NCBI GenBank assembly: GCA_001970855.1
Contig: LSSN01004272.1
Coordinates: forward strand, 1 to 14,497
Direction of reading: 5' to 3'
Length of the DNA: 14,497 nucleotides
Source of the DNA: Smittium culicis
Taxonomy: Eukaryota > Kickxellomycota > Harpellomycetes > Harpellales > Legeriomycetaceae
This document shows, one piece after another, positions 1-6,960 of this stretch. Position 1 is the stretch's first letter, and every line of letters begins with the position of its first letter. The position numbers were made by a program, and so were the translations under genes. The notes under the pieces were generated by a model. It saw only the letters and a list, made by a program, of their open reading frames with translations, was not told the origin of the DNA and ran no database searches.

Positions 1-1
1 T

Positions 2-1297
2 AAATCTCTCTCGGTTGCACTAAAAAGAATACCTTCTGGATTAAAATTAAATATTAATCCTATCAATATAGATTCTAACCGAGGATTAGATTATGATAAA
101 TGTAATAGTCCTGTGATTAAAGTACATAATGTAGCTGGAGAAACTCTTGAAACCGAAATTACATCTATTGAAACCGATCAAGCTCCTTCGTCTTCTCAAT
201 TGCCTGTAGATTCAAATCATTACAATTCTAATTCAGGATCTAGATCTAAAAGCTTATTTGATCTTGAGCATGATAAAAAATATGATCCTTTAGGTTCAAG
301 TACCGAAGCTAGAAATTCCGTTGGCTCCAAGCCTTTAAATTCCAACTCTATTATTGGAACAAGGCTAGGATCTAAGCGTCTATCAATTGAAAAAGTAGAT
401 TGGGACAAATTATCTTTTGAAAATAAGGTACTAGCAGGTAGGTTTAGCAGGAAGCTTGAAAATTCTGCGAAAGCAAGCGAACTTTTCAGAGATGAAAATA
501 AGTTTGATAACATTAGAATCCTAAAAGACTTGAAAATTAAAGAGGATTTGAATAAAATCGAAAAGTCATCGGCTATCGCGCAAGGCAAAAAAAAGCCCTC
601 TACATCGGGTTTATTGTCTAAAACCCACGAATCGTTTATCGCAAGTGCTAGCTGCGACGAGCTTCAGCTTCCTGACGATAGCCCTGTTAGCGAGACATCT
701 CAGTCAAAGTTTGATCTAGACCATTTAAAGAATTCTAGTCTTGATTTTGACTCTATTACTAAAAGCTCTGAACCCCATAAAACTAGCTTTGATTTATCTA
801 AGCAGCACATCGATAAGAAAGCTTCAAGTAGCTATTACGGTGGATTCAAAAATATTTATACAGACGAAAATTTAGGAAAATCCGATATTGAAGCCTTCCA
901 CTCTGATTATGAGATCAGCACGAATGTGCTATCGACAAGCTCGGATTCTGACGTCTTTGATTCCAAAAAAGCTTGTGATGCTACTTATAATAGAGACTCG
1001 AAAGGTAACAGAGCTAGCAGAACGCTTAAAAAAGAGTCAAATATTACGCGCTCAGGTTTGAGAAATAATAGTATCCCAGGCCAAAATAATAGCGATTTGA
1101 AAAACCAACCAATTACATCAAACAGTTCAGAAATAGCTGGGCACGTCTATCATAACGACTCTTATAGCGATAGTAGTAAAGACGATTCTGAAGGTCCGAA
1201 TGATGGAAATATAAAGGGTACTTTGAAAGTCAGTAAAAAGAATGCTTCTAAAATATCAAATAACTCTACATTGAAAGATATAGCTGAGCCGATCTAA
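2..1297 (+). CDS. Ser-rich low-complexity protein, C-terminal part (5' end outside window)
   Basis: The frame is open from base 2 to a TAA at 1295-1297 (431 codons). No stop interrupts it upstream of the first possible internal start, so this is the C-terminal part of a longer protein or its last exon. I do not recognise a family. The visible protein is rich in Ser, Asn, Asp and Lys and looks mostly disordered. Fragment residues about 139-198 are a charged, probably helical stretch ending in a GKKKP basic cluster. A short motif recurs three times: FDLEHDK (residue 86), FDLDHLK (237) and FDLSKQH (263), each preceded by Ser/Thr/Lys. No signal peptide or membrane segment is visible in this part. 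Without the N-terminal domain a function cannot be given. An open frame of this length is very unlikely by chance in DNA this rich in A+T, so the gene itself is secure. Confidence 0.85.
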   Translation, partial: KSLSVALKRIPSGLKLNINPINIDSNRGLDYDKCNSPVIKVHNVAGETLETEITSIETDQAPSSSQLPVDSNHYNSNSGSRSKSLFDLEHDKKYDPLGSSTEARNSVGSKPLNSNSIIGTRLGSKRLSIEKVDWDKLSFENKVLAGRFSRKLENSAKASELFRDENKFDNIRILKDLKIKEDLNKIEKSSAIAQGKKKPSTSGLLSKTHESFIASASCDELQLPDDSPVSETSQSKFDLDHLKNSSLDFDSITKSSEPHKTSFDLSKQHIDKKASSSYYGGFKNIYTDENLGKSDIEAFHSDYEISTNVLSTSSDSDVFDSKKACDATYNRDSKGNRASRTLKKESNITRSGLRNNSIPGQNNSDLKNQPITSNSSEIAGHVYHNDSYSDSSKDDSEGPNDGNIKGTLKVSKKNASKISNNSTLKDIAEPI

Positions 1298-1316
1298 GAA
1301 TACAATTATTAGTGTT

Positions 1317-1327
1317 AATAAAATAAA
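1317..1327 (+). promoter_or_regulatory. Polyadenylation signal of the left-edge gene
   Basis: Two overlapping AATAAA hexamers (1317-1322 and 1322-1327) begin 20 nt after the TAA stop at 1297. The position suits a 3' processing signal, but AATAAA is common by chance in DNA this rich in A+T. Confidence 0.4.
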
Positions 1328-1867
1328 ACTTTTTCCTTTATTGGTCTTCCTTTAGTAAACTTATTTACCAACGAAAAAAAATGAATAACACAAATAGTAT
1401 CAATATTTATGATGTTAATAATAATAAAACCAATATTCAAATTAATCTAGTATTAATTCTTTTTGTATTGCTGTAAACACGCTTTTTTTATCTACCATTA
1501 ATTTGCAAAAATTTAATAAAATTTTGCTGAAATTATTAATAGGGTTGAATATTATTCTTTATTTTAATTCAATGTTTTCTTTTTGGCCTTTAAATTGTGT
1601 AATCTGGCTTGTAGTTTGAGTGATATAATTTTTTTGGGATAAAAATAGGATTGATAATGTAGCGCTCAAAATAACATTTTTTTTGATTGATTTCTTTAAC
1701 AGATATAATGCTCCAAGGAAGTTTTTATAGTAAATGAATAATTTAAAATCGATATAATTATTTTTTTATGTTGTTTCATATATTAAATAACCCTTTTATT
1801 CTCTTTATAGTTGGCAAATAAAACAAAAAGCAAAGTAGATTATAGTATTTTTCATGTCGATTTGAAG

Positions 1868-1873
1868 TTTTAT
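1868..1873 (-). promoter_or_regulatory. Candidate polyadenylation signal of NDUFA13
   Basis: TTTATT on the plus strand reads AATAAA on the minus strand, about 90 nt downstream of the NDUFA13 stop codon. It is weak support because the hexamer is frequent in this A+T-rich background. Confidence 0.3.
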
Positions 1874-1911
1874 TAAAAAAGAAACTATGGGTTTAATATA
1901 GTCAGTTTTGA

Positions 1912-1934
1912 GGGTAGAAGAGGGGGGGAGGGGG
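1912..1934 (+). other. G-rich tract with G-quadruplex potential
   Basis: The runs are GGG, then seven G, then five G, separated by short A-containing spacers. This satisfies a four-tract G-quadruplex pattern on the plus strand. It sits about 30 bp beyond the NDUFA13 stop, so the NDUFA13 transcript would carry the C-rich complement. It stands out sharply from the A+T-rich surroundings. Confidence 0.6.
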
Positions 1935-1961
1935 CTGTAAAAAATTGTAGTGGGTGAGAAT

Positions 1962-2435
1962 TTATTGTCTTTGACTTTCAGGAATGTTTGGTATTGTTGG
2001 AGTGACAAAGCGATCAGTGTTGTAAGGAGATTTGCCAATAGGCCAACCGGAGACGTTCTTCATGATCTCCTTTTCGCGTTCGGCAGCTGCTAGATTACGG
2101 CGGTACTCGTCACGATCGGTTTCTGCAGTAAGAAGAGGAAGCAAAAAGATACGGCTCCACATTTTCTCGCGTTCGAGTTCCCTTTTTTCATTAATATACA
2201 CTTTTTAATTTCTTTGTTTTTTTTTAATAAAAGGTATAATTGTATAAACTCGGAGTAAATTTGTTTTTTACCTTCTTTCTCTAAGTCCGTGGAATACATT
2301 GTACCAACCGTATAACATAACGGAAGCTACGCCTGCGAGCATTACGAAACCTGTAGGGCCTTTCTTGGGTAATCTTCTCGAGTAAGCAATGTTTGGAAAA
2401 CCACCCTTTGGTGGGAGTTCTTGGCCTGTGCTCAT
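1962..2435 (-). CDS. NDUFA13: NADH:ubiquinone oxidoreductase subunit NDUFA13 / GRIM-19 (complex I B16.6)
   Basis: Accessory subunit of mitochondrial complex I, in the inner membrane. The model is complement(join(1962..2181,2272..2435)), 127 aa. Exon 1 starts at ATG 2435, the first ATG after an in-frame stop at 2454-2456. It ends in AAG|GTAAAA in phase 2; the intron is 2271-2182 (90 nt) and ends AAAAAAG. The join gives LRERRELEREKMWSRI, matching the family's RERRRLQ... stretch before the conserved LLPLLQAE block (here LLPLLTAETDRDEYRR). The N-terminus has the family pattern of Pro/Gly-rich PPKGGFPNIAYSRRLP. One membrane helix spans residues about 29-49. The conserved IMKNVSGWPIGKSPYNTDRFV follows at residues 94-114. 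Length and order fit fungal homologues. The nearer AG at 2202-2201 was rejected because it puts exon 2 out of frame. It is convergent with the left-edge gene. Confidence 0.93.
2182..2271 (-). other. Intron of NDUFA13
   Basis: A 90-nt GT-AG intron in phase 2. The donor is AAG|GTAAAA and the acceptor is AAAAAAG|GAA, with TTAAT just upstream as a possible branch site. Reading through without splicing hits TAA two bases into the intron. Confidence 0.85.
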
Positions 2436-2994
2436 TCTTATATCTGAATCTAATTAAAACAAATTCTGATGAGAAAAAAGATTATGAAGCTTGATTATGG
2501 AGTTAATGTTAGAAATTATTAGGGATATATTTTGGCTCTTTGTTGGTGATTGTCTAATAAAAAGCTCATAGGAATCAGCTCACCTTTATTTTTTTTCTAC
2601 TATTTAAAAAATTAAACAGATTAATGTCAATAAATACAAAGACAACTATTTTGCTGTATACTTTCTTACTTTGAGATTCTAGTTTTTCACCTTTTTTTTT
2701 TGGCGCTTTTGTACATGCCTATGGAGAATATCGTTATATTATTGGCTGAACGTTAAGCTCTAATCCTTGATTTAATCTGACTTTGCTCTTATCTTTAGCC
2801 CCATCTAATCATTTATACGCCAAATTTATGAGCGAGCCTGAGCCTTGGCCAGTAATTCATGATTTTCTGAGATTAAAGCTCATCTATTGGACGTGTTTAA
2901 TCAAAATAGTTTCATCGATTTGGTGCTAGTTAAAGCTTTGTACCTATTTGCTCATTTTTCATTGTATATATATCATTGGAAGGTTTGTTATCTA
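2436..2994. other. Region upstream of NDUFA13, no firm gene
   Basis: The first part should hold the NDUFA13 promoter and 5' UTR on the minus strand; no specific element is recognised. About 2690-2990 is visibly less A+T-rich than the surroundings. It has a plus-strand frame open from about 2770 to a TAG near 2930 (includes YAKFMSEPEPWPVIHDFLRL) and another from about 2869. Both could be remnants of the HDAC-like sequence that follows, but neither can be identified alone. Confidence 0.4.
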
Positions 2995-3306
2995 GTATTC
3001 AGCCCTTATATTTGTGCATCAAAGTACGCTATGATATTTACACATAACACTAAATTCGTGGATTACAGCAATTTATATTAGTATCTTTCAAGATGATATT
3101 TTAATCAGCCAAATACTATTTTGAGCAACTCAATTATTACCGTTTTCTAGTTTACTCATACAAAAAGATTAAAATTTCATATCTAAACTCTCTCTCTATT
3201 ATTACAGGTATTATTAGCACTAGATGTACACCATGGCTATGGAATGGCGATATACTCCAATATATCTAGCTTAAGCGTATGTTATATAGCTTTTATCGCA
3301 AATATT
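2995..3306 (+). pseudogene. Possible histone-deacetylase-like gene relic
   Basis: The frame at 3208-3306 reads VLLALDVHHGYGMAIYSN. This resembles the zinc-site block of class II HDAC / acetylpolyamine amidohydrolases (VLI-D-DVHHGNGTQ...). The Asp and His corresponding to two zinc ligands (D-V-H-H) are kept, while the preceding Asp is Ala and the usual Asn/Asp after HHG is Tyr. It is directly preceded by a pyrimidine-rich acceptor, TTATTACAG. Taking GT at 3058-3059 as donor gives a 150-nt intron in phase 0. The upstream frame then ends in FSPYICASKYAM...THNTKF, which loosely resembles the FNNVAIAAKYA block that precedes DVHHG in HDACs. A TGA follows at 3307-3309, and no GHH motif or later HDAC blocks were found. 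A decayed copy is the likeliest reading; chance similarity remains possible. Confidence 0.3.
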
Positions 3307-3692
3307 TGAGCTTTCAGAATTCACATTATATTTAAAAAATTAAGTAAGCATTTTTACCTGCATAGTAAAGGGACATATTTTTCAAATCAACAATATCTAG
3401 AGGTATATGTATGTATTAATTTAGACTTATATTCTGGCCAAACAGCCACCCCTTATTTTAGTAATTAATGGAAACTATATATCAATACAAGTTATACAAT
3501 AATAATAAATGGTAAAATCTCATGGTTCTATTGTCTATTATAAATACCTCATTTGAAAAAAAAAAAAATAATAAAAAAAATTAATACATTCCCTAAATAC
3601 TTTTTTACCTCAAATATAACTTTGATAGAAAATGTGTTTCTATTTAGTATAATCGGCGCAAAACAGATAGAAAGCCTGTTAATAAAGTTACT

Positions 3693-3711
3693 TTTCCCTT
3701 TTCAAGGGAAA
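3693..3711. repeat. Perfect inverted repeat
   Basis: TTTCCCTT and AAGGGAAA separated by TTC: an 8-bp perfect stem with a 3-nt loop. It is followed on the plus strand by AATAAA a few bases later. No function is assigned. Confidence 0.5.
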
Positions 3712-4102
3712 TGCTCTTTAATAAAAAATCATTTACTCGTTCACAGCTTTTTAGTAATATATATTTGTTATATGAATTTAAGCTGTCTATTGATTGATGA
3801 GAATTTTGAATATTAAATTTATAGAAAATAGTCAACTAGTTTTAGCACCTCAATAATTCATAATTATAATTTTCATATATTAAACATAATTAAAATTACT
3901 ATAAACTATTTTTTATTTAAAAAAAAATCCGACCAGTGATACACCATTAAAAAAAAATTGAGCTAATAAACCTTTATTTTTTTAATAGAGCTAAGCTTTG
4001 AAATAGTTATATACGCAAAAATGTTTGCTTTAGTCCTTTTTAAAATACTGAACTATTTTCGATAAAGTTAAAATTTTCAAAATTAAAAAAAAAATTTTTT
4101 TT

Positions 4103-4128
4103 GGGGTGATGGGGGGGGGGAGTGAGGG
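4103..4128 (+). other. G10 homopolymer in a G-quadruplex-capable block
   Basis: GGGG (4103-4106), ten consecutive G (4111-4120) and GGG (4126-4128) with short spacers fit a G-quadruplex pattern on the plus strand. It lies about 540 bp beyond the stop of the minus-strand zinc-finger gene, directly after an A/T homopolymer block. Confidence 0.6.
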
Positions 4129-4670
4129 CAATTGTGTATTCTTCATCAAGTTTTATCATTTTATTATATGACAAGTCTATCAAAATCCTGTAGCGGCTGG
4201 ATTAATAAAATTCATATTTTGCTAAAAATTATTATGTTTTTAATTTTAGATAATAAAGCTAAACCTTCTTAATAAGCTGGTTATGTGTTATTTGGTAAAC
4301 TTTTAATGGATTTTGCTATAAATGTAATGATTTGATTTTTGTTAAAGCTTTTTTTTAAAAAAATTTGCCATTTATTATTATATTTTGGGTTTTTGAAGAC
4401 AGAAAAAAAGATTATTTGAATCTATACAGCATTGTGCATTTTAAAATTGTAGGGTAAAACAAGCCTAGTTTAATAGTTCAGATAGAAATTATAAAACGAA
4501 GAAAAGAATATTTTTGATATTAGATGAAAATATAAAGTTGCTTCATAGGAATACCCTAAATATATCCTTCCACAACATGGCATCACGCCATTTTAAACAG
4601 AATAGACAAAAAGTACATATTTTACAAAGTAAAAAAAATTCTATACACAGCAAAGCTTTAACTTTTTCTT

Positions 4671-5694
4671 TCACCTGTTTTTTTCTATATATAAAGGTTT
4701 TAGGATTCGATTAGCAATATTCGGGTCTATTGGTAAACTAAGCCTCTTGAAAATACTGAACTCGCTTTTTCCAACGCTGTCTCTCTTTCTAACAGGAACC
4801 TTGATTTCGATGTCTTCAACGAATTCACCGTTTTTCCTTGCTTTAGACTTCATTTCAGACTTGTTTAAAATAAACCTAGCTCCTGGTTCTCTCCCATTGA
4901 TTCTATGTGTTCTAGTATGTTGAATCATGTTGTCAAATCTACTGAACGTACTCCCACAATTTGGATACACGCATCCATAAAGTTTCTATTTAATTAAATT
5001 GTTTGAATATCGCATTTAGTTCGATATTAGCTGAATTTACGTTATTTAGTTTATAAAATAATTACCTCGTTCGTATGCTTTCTATTCAAAAATAAAAAAA
5101 AAAGATAAAAATTAATTCATGTTTATCAATAGAGATAAATGAAATCAAGCTAATTTACCTCATGTGCCGATAGTAATGCTCGTTCCTTGAAAATGACGCA
5201 TCGCACCCCTCAAAACTACATCTTATAGCTTTGGGAGATTTTTTTTGAACCTTCTTATCCAGAGTAGAGATTTCAGGGCTCAATTGTTTAGATTTGAGAA
5301 TATACATATTATCAACTTTCGGTTCTTCTGGTTTATTACATGAATTCTCTGCATCCTCGCTAAACACTCTCATATATTCATTTATATAAATTGCATCAAT
5401 ATATTTACCCAACATCCTTGCTCTATCATCAGATACCTTTACGCTTATACTTGGCTCGCAGATGTTTATGACTGTTGAATCCCCACTATCTTCTTTCGAA
5501 AATACTCTGCTTCGATCATATGTGCCTATTTTTGATTCTATGGTGTTTATTGTATCCGCATTTATTCCTGTTGTTTTTGGTTCTATGCTTTTCTTCACTC
5601 TTTTATTTGGTTTTGGCTTAGGAGTTAAATTTGAACAATAGTTTTCGACCAAAAAACTTACGCTCATAAATGAATTTGATCTTTTTGAATTCAT
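4671..5694 (-). CDS. C2H2 zinc-finger transcription factor, Msn2/4-like recognition residues
   Basis: Probable nuclear DNA-binding regulator. The model is complement(join(4671..4985,5066..5081,5159..5694)), 288 aa. The start ATG 5694 is the first after an in-frame TAA at 5716-5718. Residues 1-155 are Ser/Lys/Glu-rich with no known domain; KPKPNKRVKK (about 26-35) could be a nuclear signal. Two adjacent C-x4-C-x12-H-x3-H fingers follow. Finger 1 has C159, C164, H177, H181; finger 2 has C189, C194, H207, H211. They are joined by the Kruppel-type linker TNEKLYG. Helix positions -1,2,3,6 are R,E,H,R and R,D,N,Q, identical to yeast Msn2/Msn4, which bind AGGGG. The 77-residue tail is basic, then hydrophobic. 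The middle exon is 16 nt and supplies H181 and half the linker. The terminal AGG|TGA could also serve as a donor, so a further exon is not excluded. It lies tandem with the gene at 5985-6531. Confidence 0.88.
4986..5065 (-). other. Intron 2 of the zinc-finger gene
   Basis: An 80-nt intron in phase 0: GAG|GTAATT ... AAATAG|AAA. Splicing joins ...HTNE to KLYGCVYPNC, completing the canonical inter-finger linker. CTAAT and CTAAAT inside could be branch sites. Confidence 0.85.
5066..5081 (-). other. 16-nt microexon of the zinc-finger gene
   Basis: It lies between GAATAG| and |GTAATT. It completes the Arg codon begun by exon 1 and adds KHTNE, which supplies the second zinc-binding His of finger 1 and the start of the linker. 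Without it finger 1 lacks a ligand. Confidence 0.85.
5082..5158 (-). other. Intron 1 of the zinc-finger gene
   Basis: A 77-nt intron in phase 2: AG|GTAAAT ... GAATAG|A. It has a long T-rich tract before the acceptor. Reading into it gives TAA at once, which cuts finger 1 before its last ligand. Confidence 0.85.
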
Positions 5695-5984
5695 TCTGAA
5701 TGTAAATTTGAATATTTATTTTTTGGTATTTCGGTACAATAAATTTTGAAAAAATGCAAAAAAAAGTTTATGTTTATTCTTTGCTGATTAAAATTTATGG
5801 TAAATGATTACCCCTTTTTAAAAAGCTATTGATATTGTATAATTTAAAGACTTAAAGAATCCGAGGATTGGAATAAAAGATTATTTTTGATGAATTTTTT
5901 TTGAACCTGTATGTACCAACATATTTATATCAACTGAGTTACCAAAAAAAATATACAAGAGTCCTGAATTTTTCATAATTGAAA
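5695..5984. other. Promoter region of the zinc-finger gene / 3' flank of the upstream gene
   Basis: About 290 bp between two genes on the same (minus) strand, with no ORF of note. It contains one AGGGG element at 5811-5815 on the minus strand. Otherwise A+T-rich with short A and T runs. Confidence 0.6.
5811..5817 (-). promoter_or_regulatory. Candidate stress-response element (AAAGGGG)
   Basis: The plus-strand sequence CCCCTTT reads AAAGGGG on the minus strand, with its G-run ending 117 bp upstream of the zinc-finger start codon. From the recognition helices the gene's own product would be expected to prefer AGGGG, extended to AAGGGG, so autoregulation is possible. A match to the five-base core somewhere in a promoter can occur by chance. 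Confidence 0.35.
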
Positions 5985-6531
5985 TTAATTCAATGAAGTT
6001 CCTAATCTGGGCAGTGTACCCGAACCAAAAAGATCCCAAACTGAATCTGCTGGTTTATTTCTTGTACAATAATGATGTGCTTTAATACTTGGTATCCTTT
6101 TCACTAGACAATTATCAATGATATTTTTGGGTTAAATGTACTTATTATATTTACAATACTATATTTCCTGGTTCTAATCTATTTTACCTAATTGAGGTTT
6201 AAAAGGTGAATCATCAGCCTCATTTTTTTGGTGAAGGAAAAACAATGATTGAATTTTTTTGTTCTAGTTACTTTTCCTTAGAAAAAATATATACAGAAAC
6301 TTGCGCACCAAATAATTTTTTGTCTATTCAAAATTCAGCGTAGAAATAAGATTTTCGTGTACCAGAATTCGAGCCAAGCGCTGATACTGTTTCTTGAAGA
6401 TCCTTATTTTCTCAGTACAAAAGTATTATGTATTTTTAATTACTTATTAATCACCACGAATTTAACTTTTTCTTGCAATAAAATTGTATTTCGTGTCTTT
6501 TACTGTCTATTTCCAATCTATCAACGTTCAT
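5985..6531 (-). CDS. Small multi-exon gene of unknown function
   Basis: I do not recognise the protein. Proposed model: complement(join(5985..6103,6188..6263,6363..6402,6467..6531)), 99 aa. The last two exons are best supported. Exon 3 ends CAATTAG|GTAAAA in phase 1, and an 84-nt intron ending GTCTAG restores the frame exactly. The last exon then reads VKRIPSIKAHHYCTRNKPAD and DSVWDLFGSGTLPRLGTS before TAA. Upstream, CTG|GTACAC to AACTAG is a 99-nt phase-0 intron that joins FKKQYQRLARIL to NKKIQSL. The first exon (ATG 6531, MNVDRLEIDSKRHEIQFYCKK) and its GTTAAA donor are tentative, and the frame is also open upstream of that ATG. The N-terminal half would be basic and helical, the tail Gly/Pro/Ser-rich. 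It is tandem with the zinc-finger gene, 290 bp away. No signal peptide or membrane segment is seen. Confidence 0.5.
6104..6187 (-). other. Last intron of the unknown gene
   Basis: An 84-nt phase-1 intron, G|GTAAAA ... GTCTAG|TG, with TTTAAC and TTGATAAT as possible branch sites. It is the strongest splice event in this gene: both flanking frames have composition unlike the background. Confidence 0.6.
6264..6362 (-). other. Internal intron of the unknown gene
   Basis: A 99-nt phase-0 intron, CTG|GTACAC ... AACTAG|AAC. The donor is not consensus. It contains one copy of a 16-base sequence that is repeated at 6860-6875. Confidence 0.45.
6305..6320. repeat. 16-nt direct repeat, copy 1
   Basis: GCACCAAATAATTTTT is found here and again, identical, at 6860-6875. 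Similarity does not clearly extend beyond it. Confidence 0.6.
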
Positions 6532-6960
6532 GTAATTTTGAACTAAAAATATTGATTGTTTACCAGGAAAAAAATATGTAAATCATTTTTGGTTTTATTA
6601 GCCTATTTTAGTAATCAATTTAAATATTTGTGAATCTAAAAACAATGAATACGTTCATTTTATTTCCTTTTAAATCATTTCCGCCTTTTTTCTAATGAAG
6701 ATGTATCCCTTTGAGAAAAAGTAGCTTTAACTTCACACCTAAATAGACAAACCCAGGAAAAATCATATTTGACGAGATTTTATTAAATTGGTCCATAAAC
6801 TTCATATATCATATTTGCTGGTCTGTATTTCTATTGGTACCAAGATAAAACATCTCTTTGCACCAAATAATTTTTATTTTTAAATAGTCGGTAATTTATA
6901 ACACATCTATATTCAAAAAAATAAATAAATGCCTTTATAAAAAATGCGTAAAAGTAAATT
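6532..6960. other. Upstream flank of the unknown gene, possible exon debris
   Basis: Somewhat less A+T-rich than what follows. On the minus strand a TATTTAG acceptor-like site is followed by a frame reading CEVKATFSQRDTSSLEKRRK and then TGA (about 6736-6674), which could be a terminal exon of another gene or debris. No complete gene could be built. Confidence 0.35.
6860..6875. repeat. 16-nt direct repeat, copy 2
   Basis: GCACCAAATAATTTTT, identical to 6305-6320, about 555 bp away in the same orientation. Confidence 0.6.

Larger units (their letters stand above)
1298..1961. other. Convergent intergenic region, no gene seen
   Basis: This lies between the 3' ends of the left-edge gene (+) and NDUFA13 (-). 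It is A+T-rich with no open frame that looks coding; a 31-codon frame from ATG 1381 is Asn-rich and unsupported. It holds the two AATAAA signals near 1320, a minus-strand AATAAA at 1868-1873, and a G-rich tract at 1912-1934. Confidence 0.7.
3310..4670. other. Intergenic stretch, no supported gene
   Basis: About 1.4 kb, A+T-rich, between the HDAC-like relic and the end of the zinc-finger gene. An 87-codon plus-strand frame at 3553-3816 begins at a TTG followed by a poly(A)-like run and has no recognisable domain. Features seen are an 8-bp perfect inverted repeat at 3693-3711, a G10 tract in a G-rich block at 4103-4128, and a 5-bp inverted repeat at 4577-4591 (ATGGC/GCCAT). The zinc-finger 3' UTR should occupy its right end. 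Confidence 0.6.

Noticed and set aside
220..588. 122-codon minus-strand frame
   Set aside because: Antisense to the long Ser-rich coding frame; its Leu/Ser/Phe-rich composition is the mirror of that gene.
1381..1476. 31-codon ATG frame (Asn-rich) after the left-edge gene
   Set aside because: Too short, composition equals the background, no domain, and it lies beyond the likely polyadenylation signals.
2090..2299. Minus-strand frame overlapping NDUFA13
   Set aside because: Out-of-frame reading through exon 1 end, intron and exon 2 start of NDUFA13.
3553..3816. 87-codon plus-strand frame
   Set aside because: Begins at TTG and a long A run with no ATG at its start. It is hydrophobic with no domain, and one frame of this length is about what chance allows in a window this size.
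3644..3835. 63-codon minus-strand frame
   Set aside because: Shadow of the 3553-3816 region; no recognisable protein features or splice partners.
4514..4714. 66-codon plus-strand frame
   Set aside because: Overlaps the 3' end of the zinc-finger gene in antisense; no domain.
6357..6581. 74-codon plus-strand frame
   Set aside because: Antisense to the proposed exons of the unknown minus-strand gene; hydrophobic by mirror composition, with no ATG-led domain.
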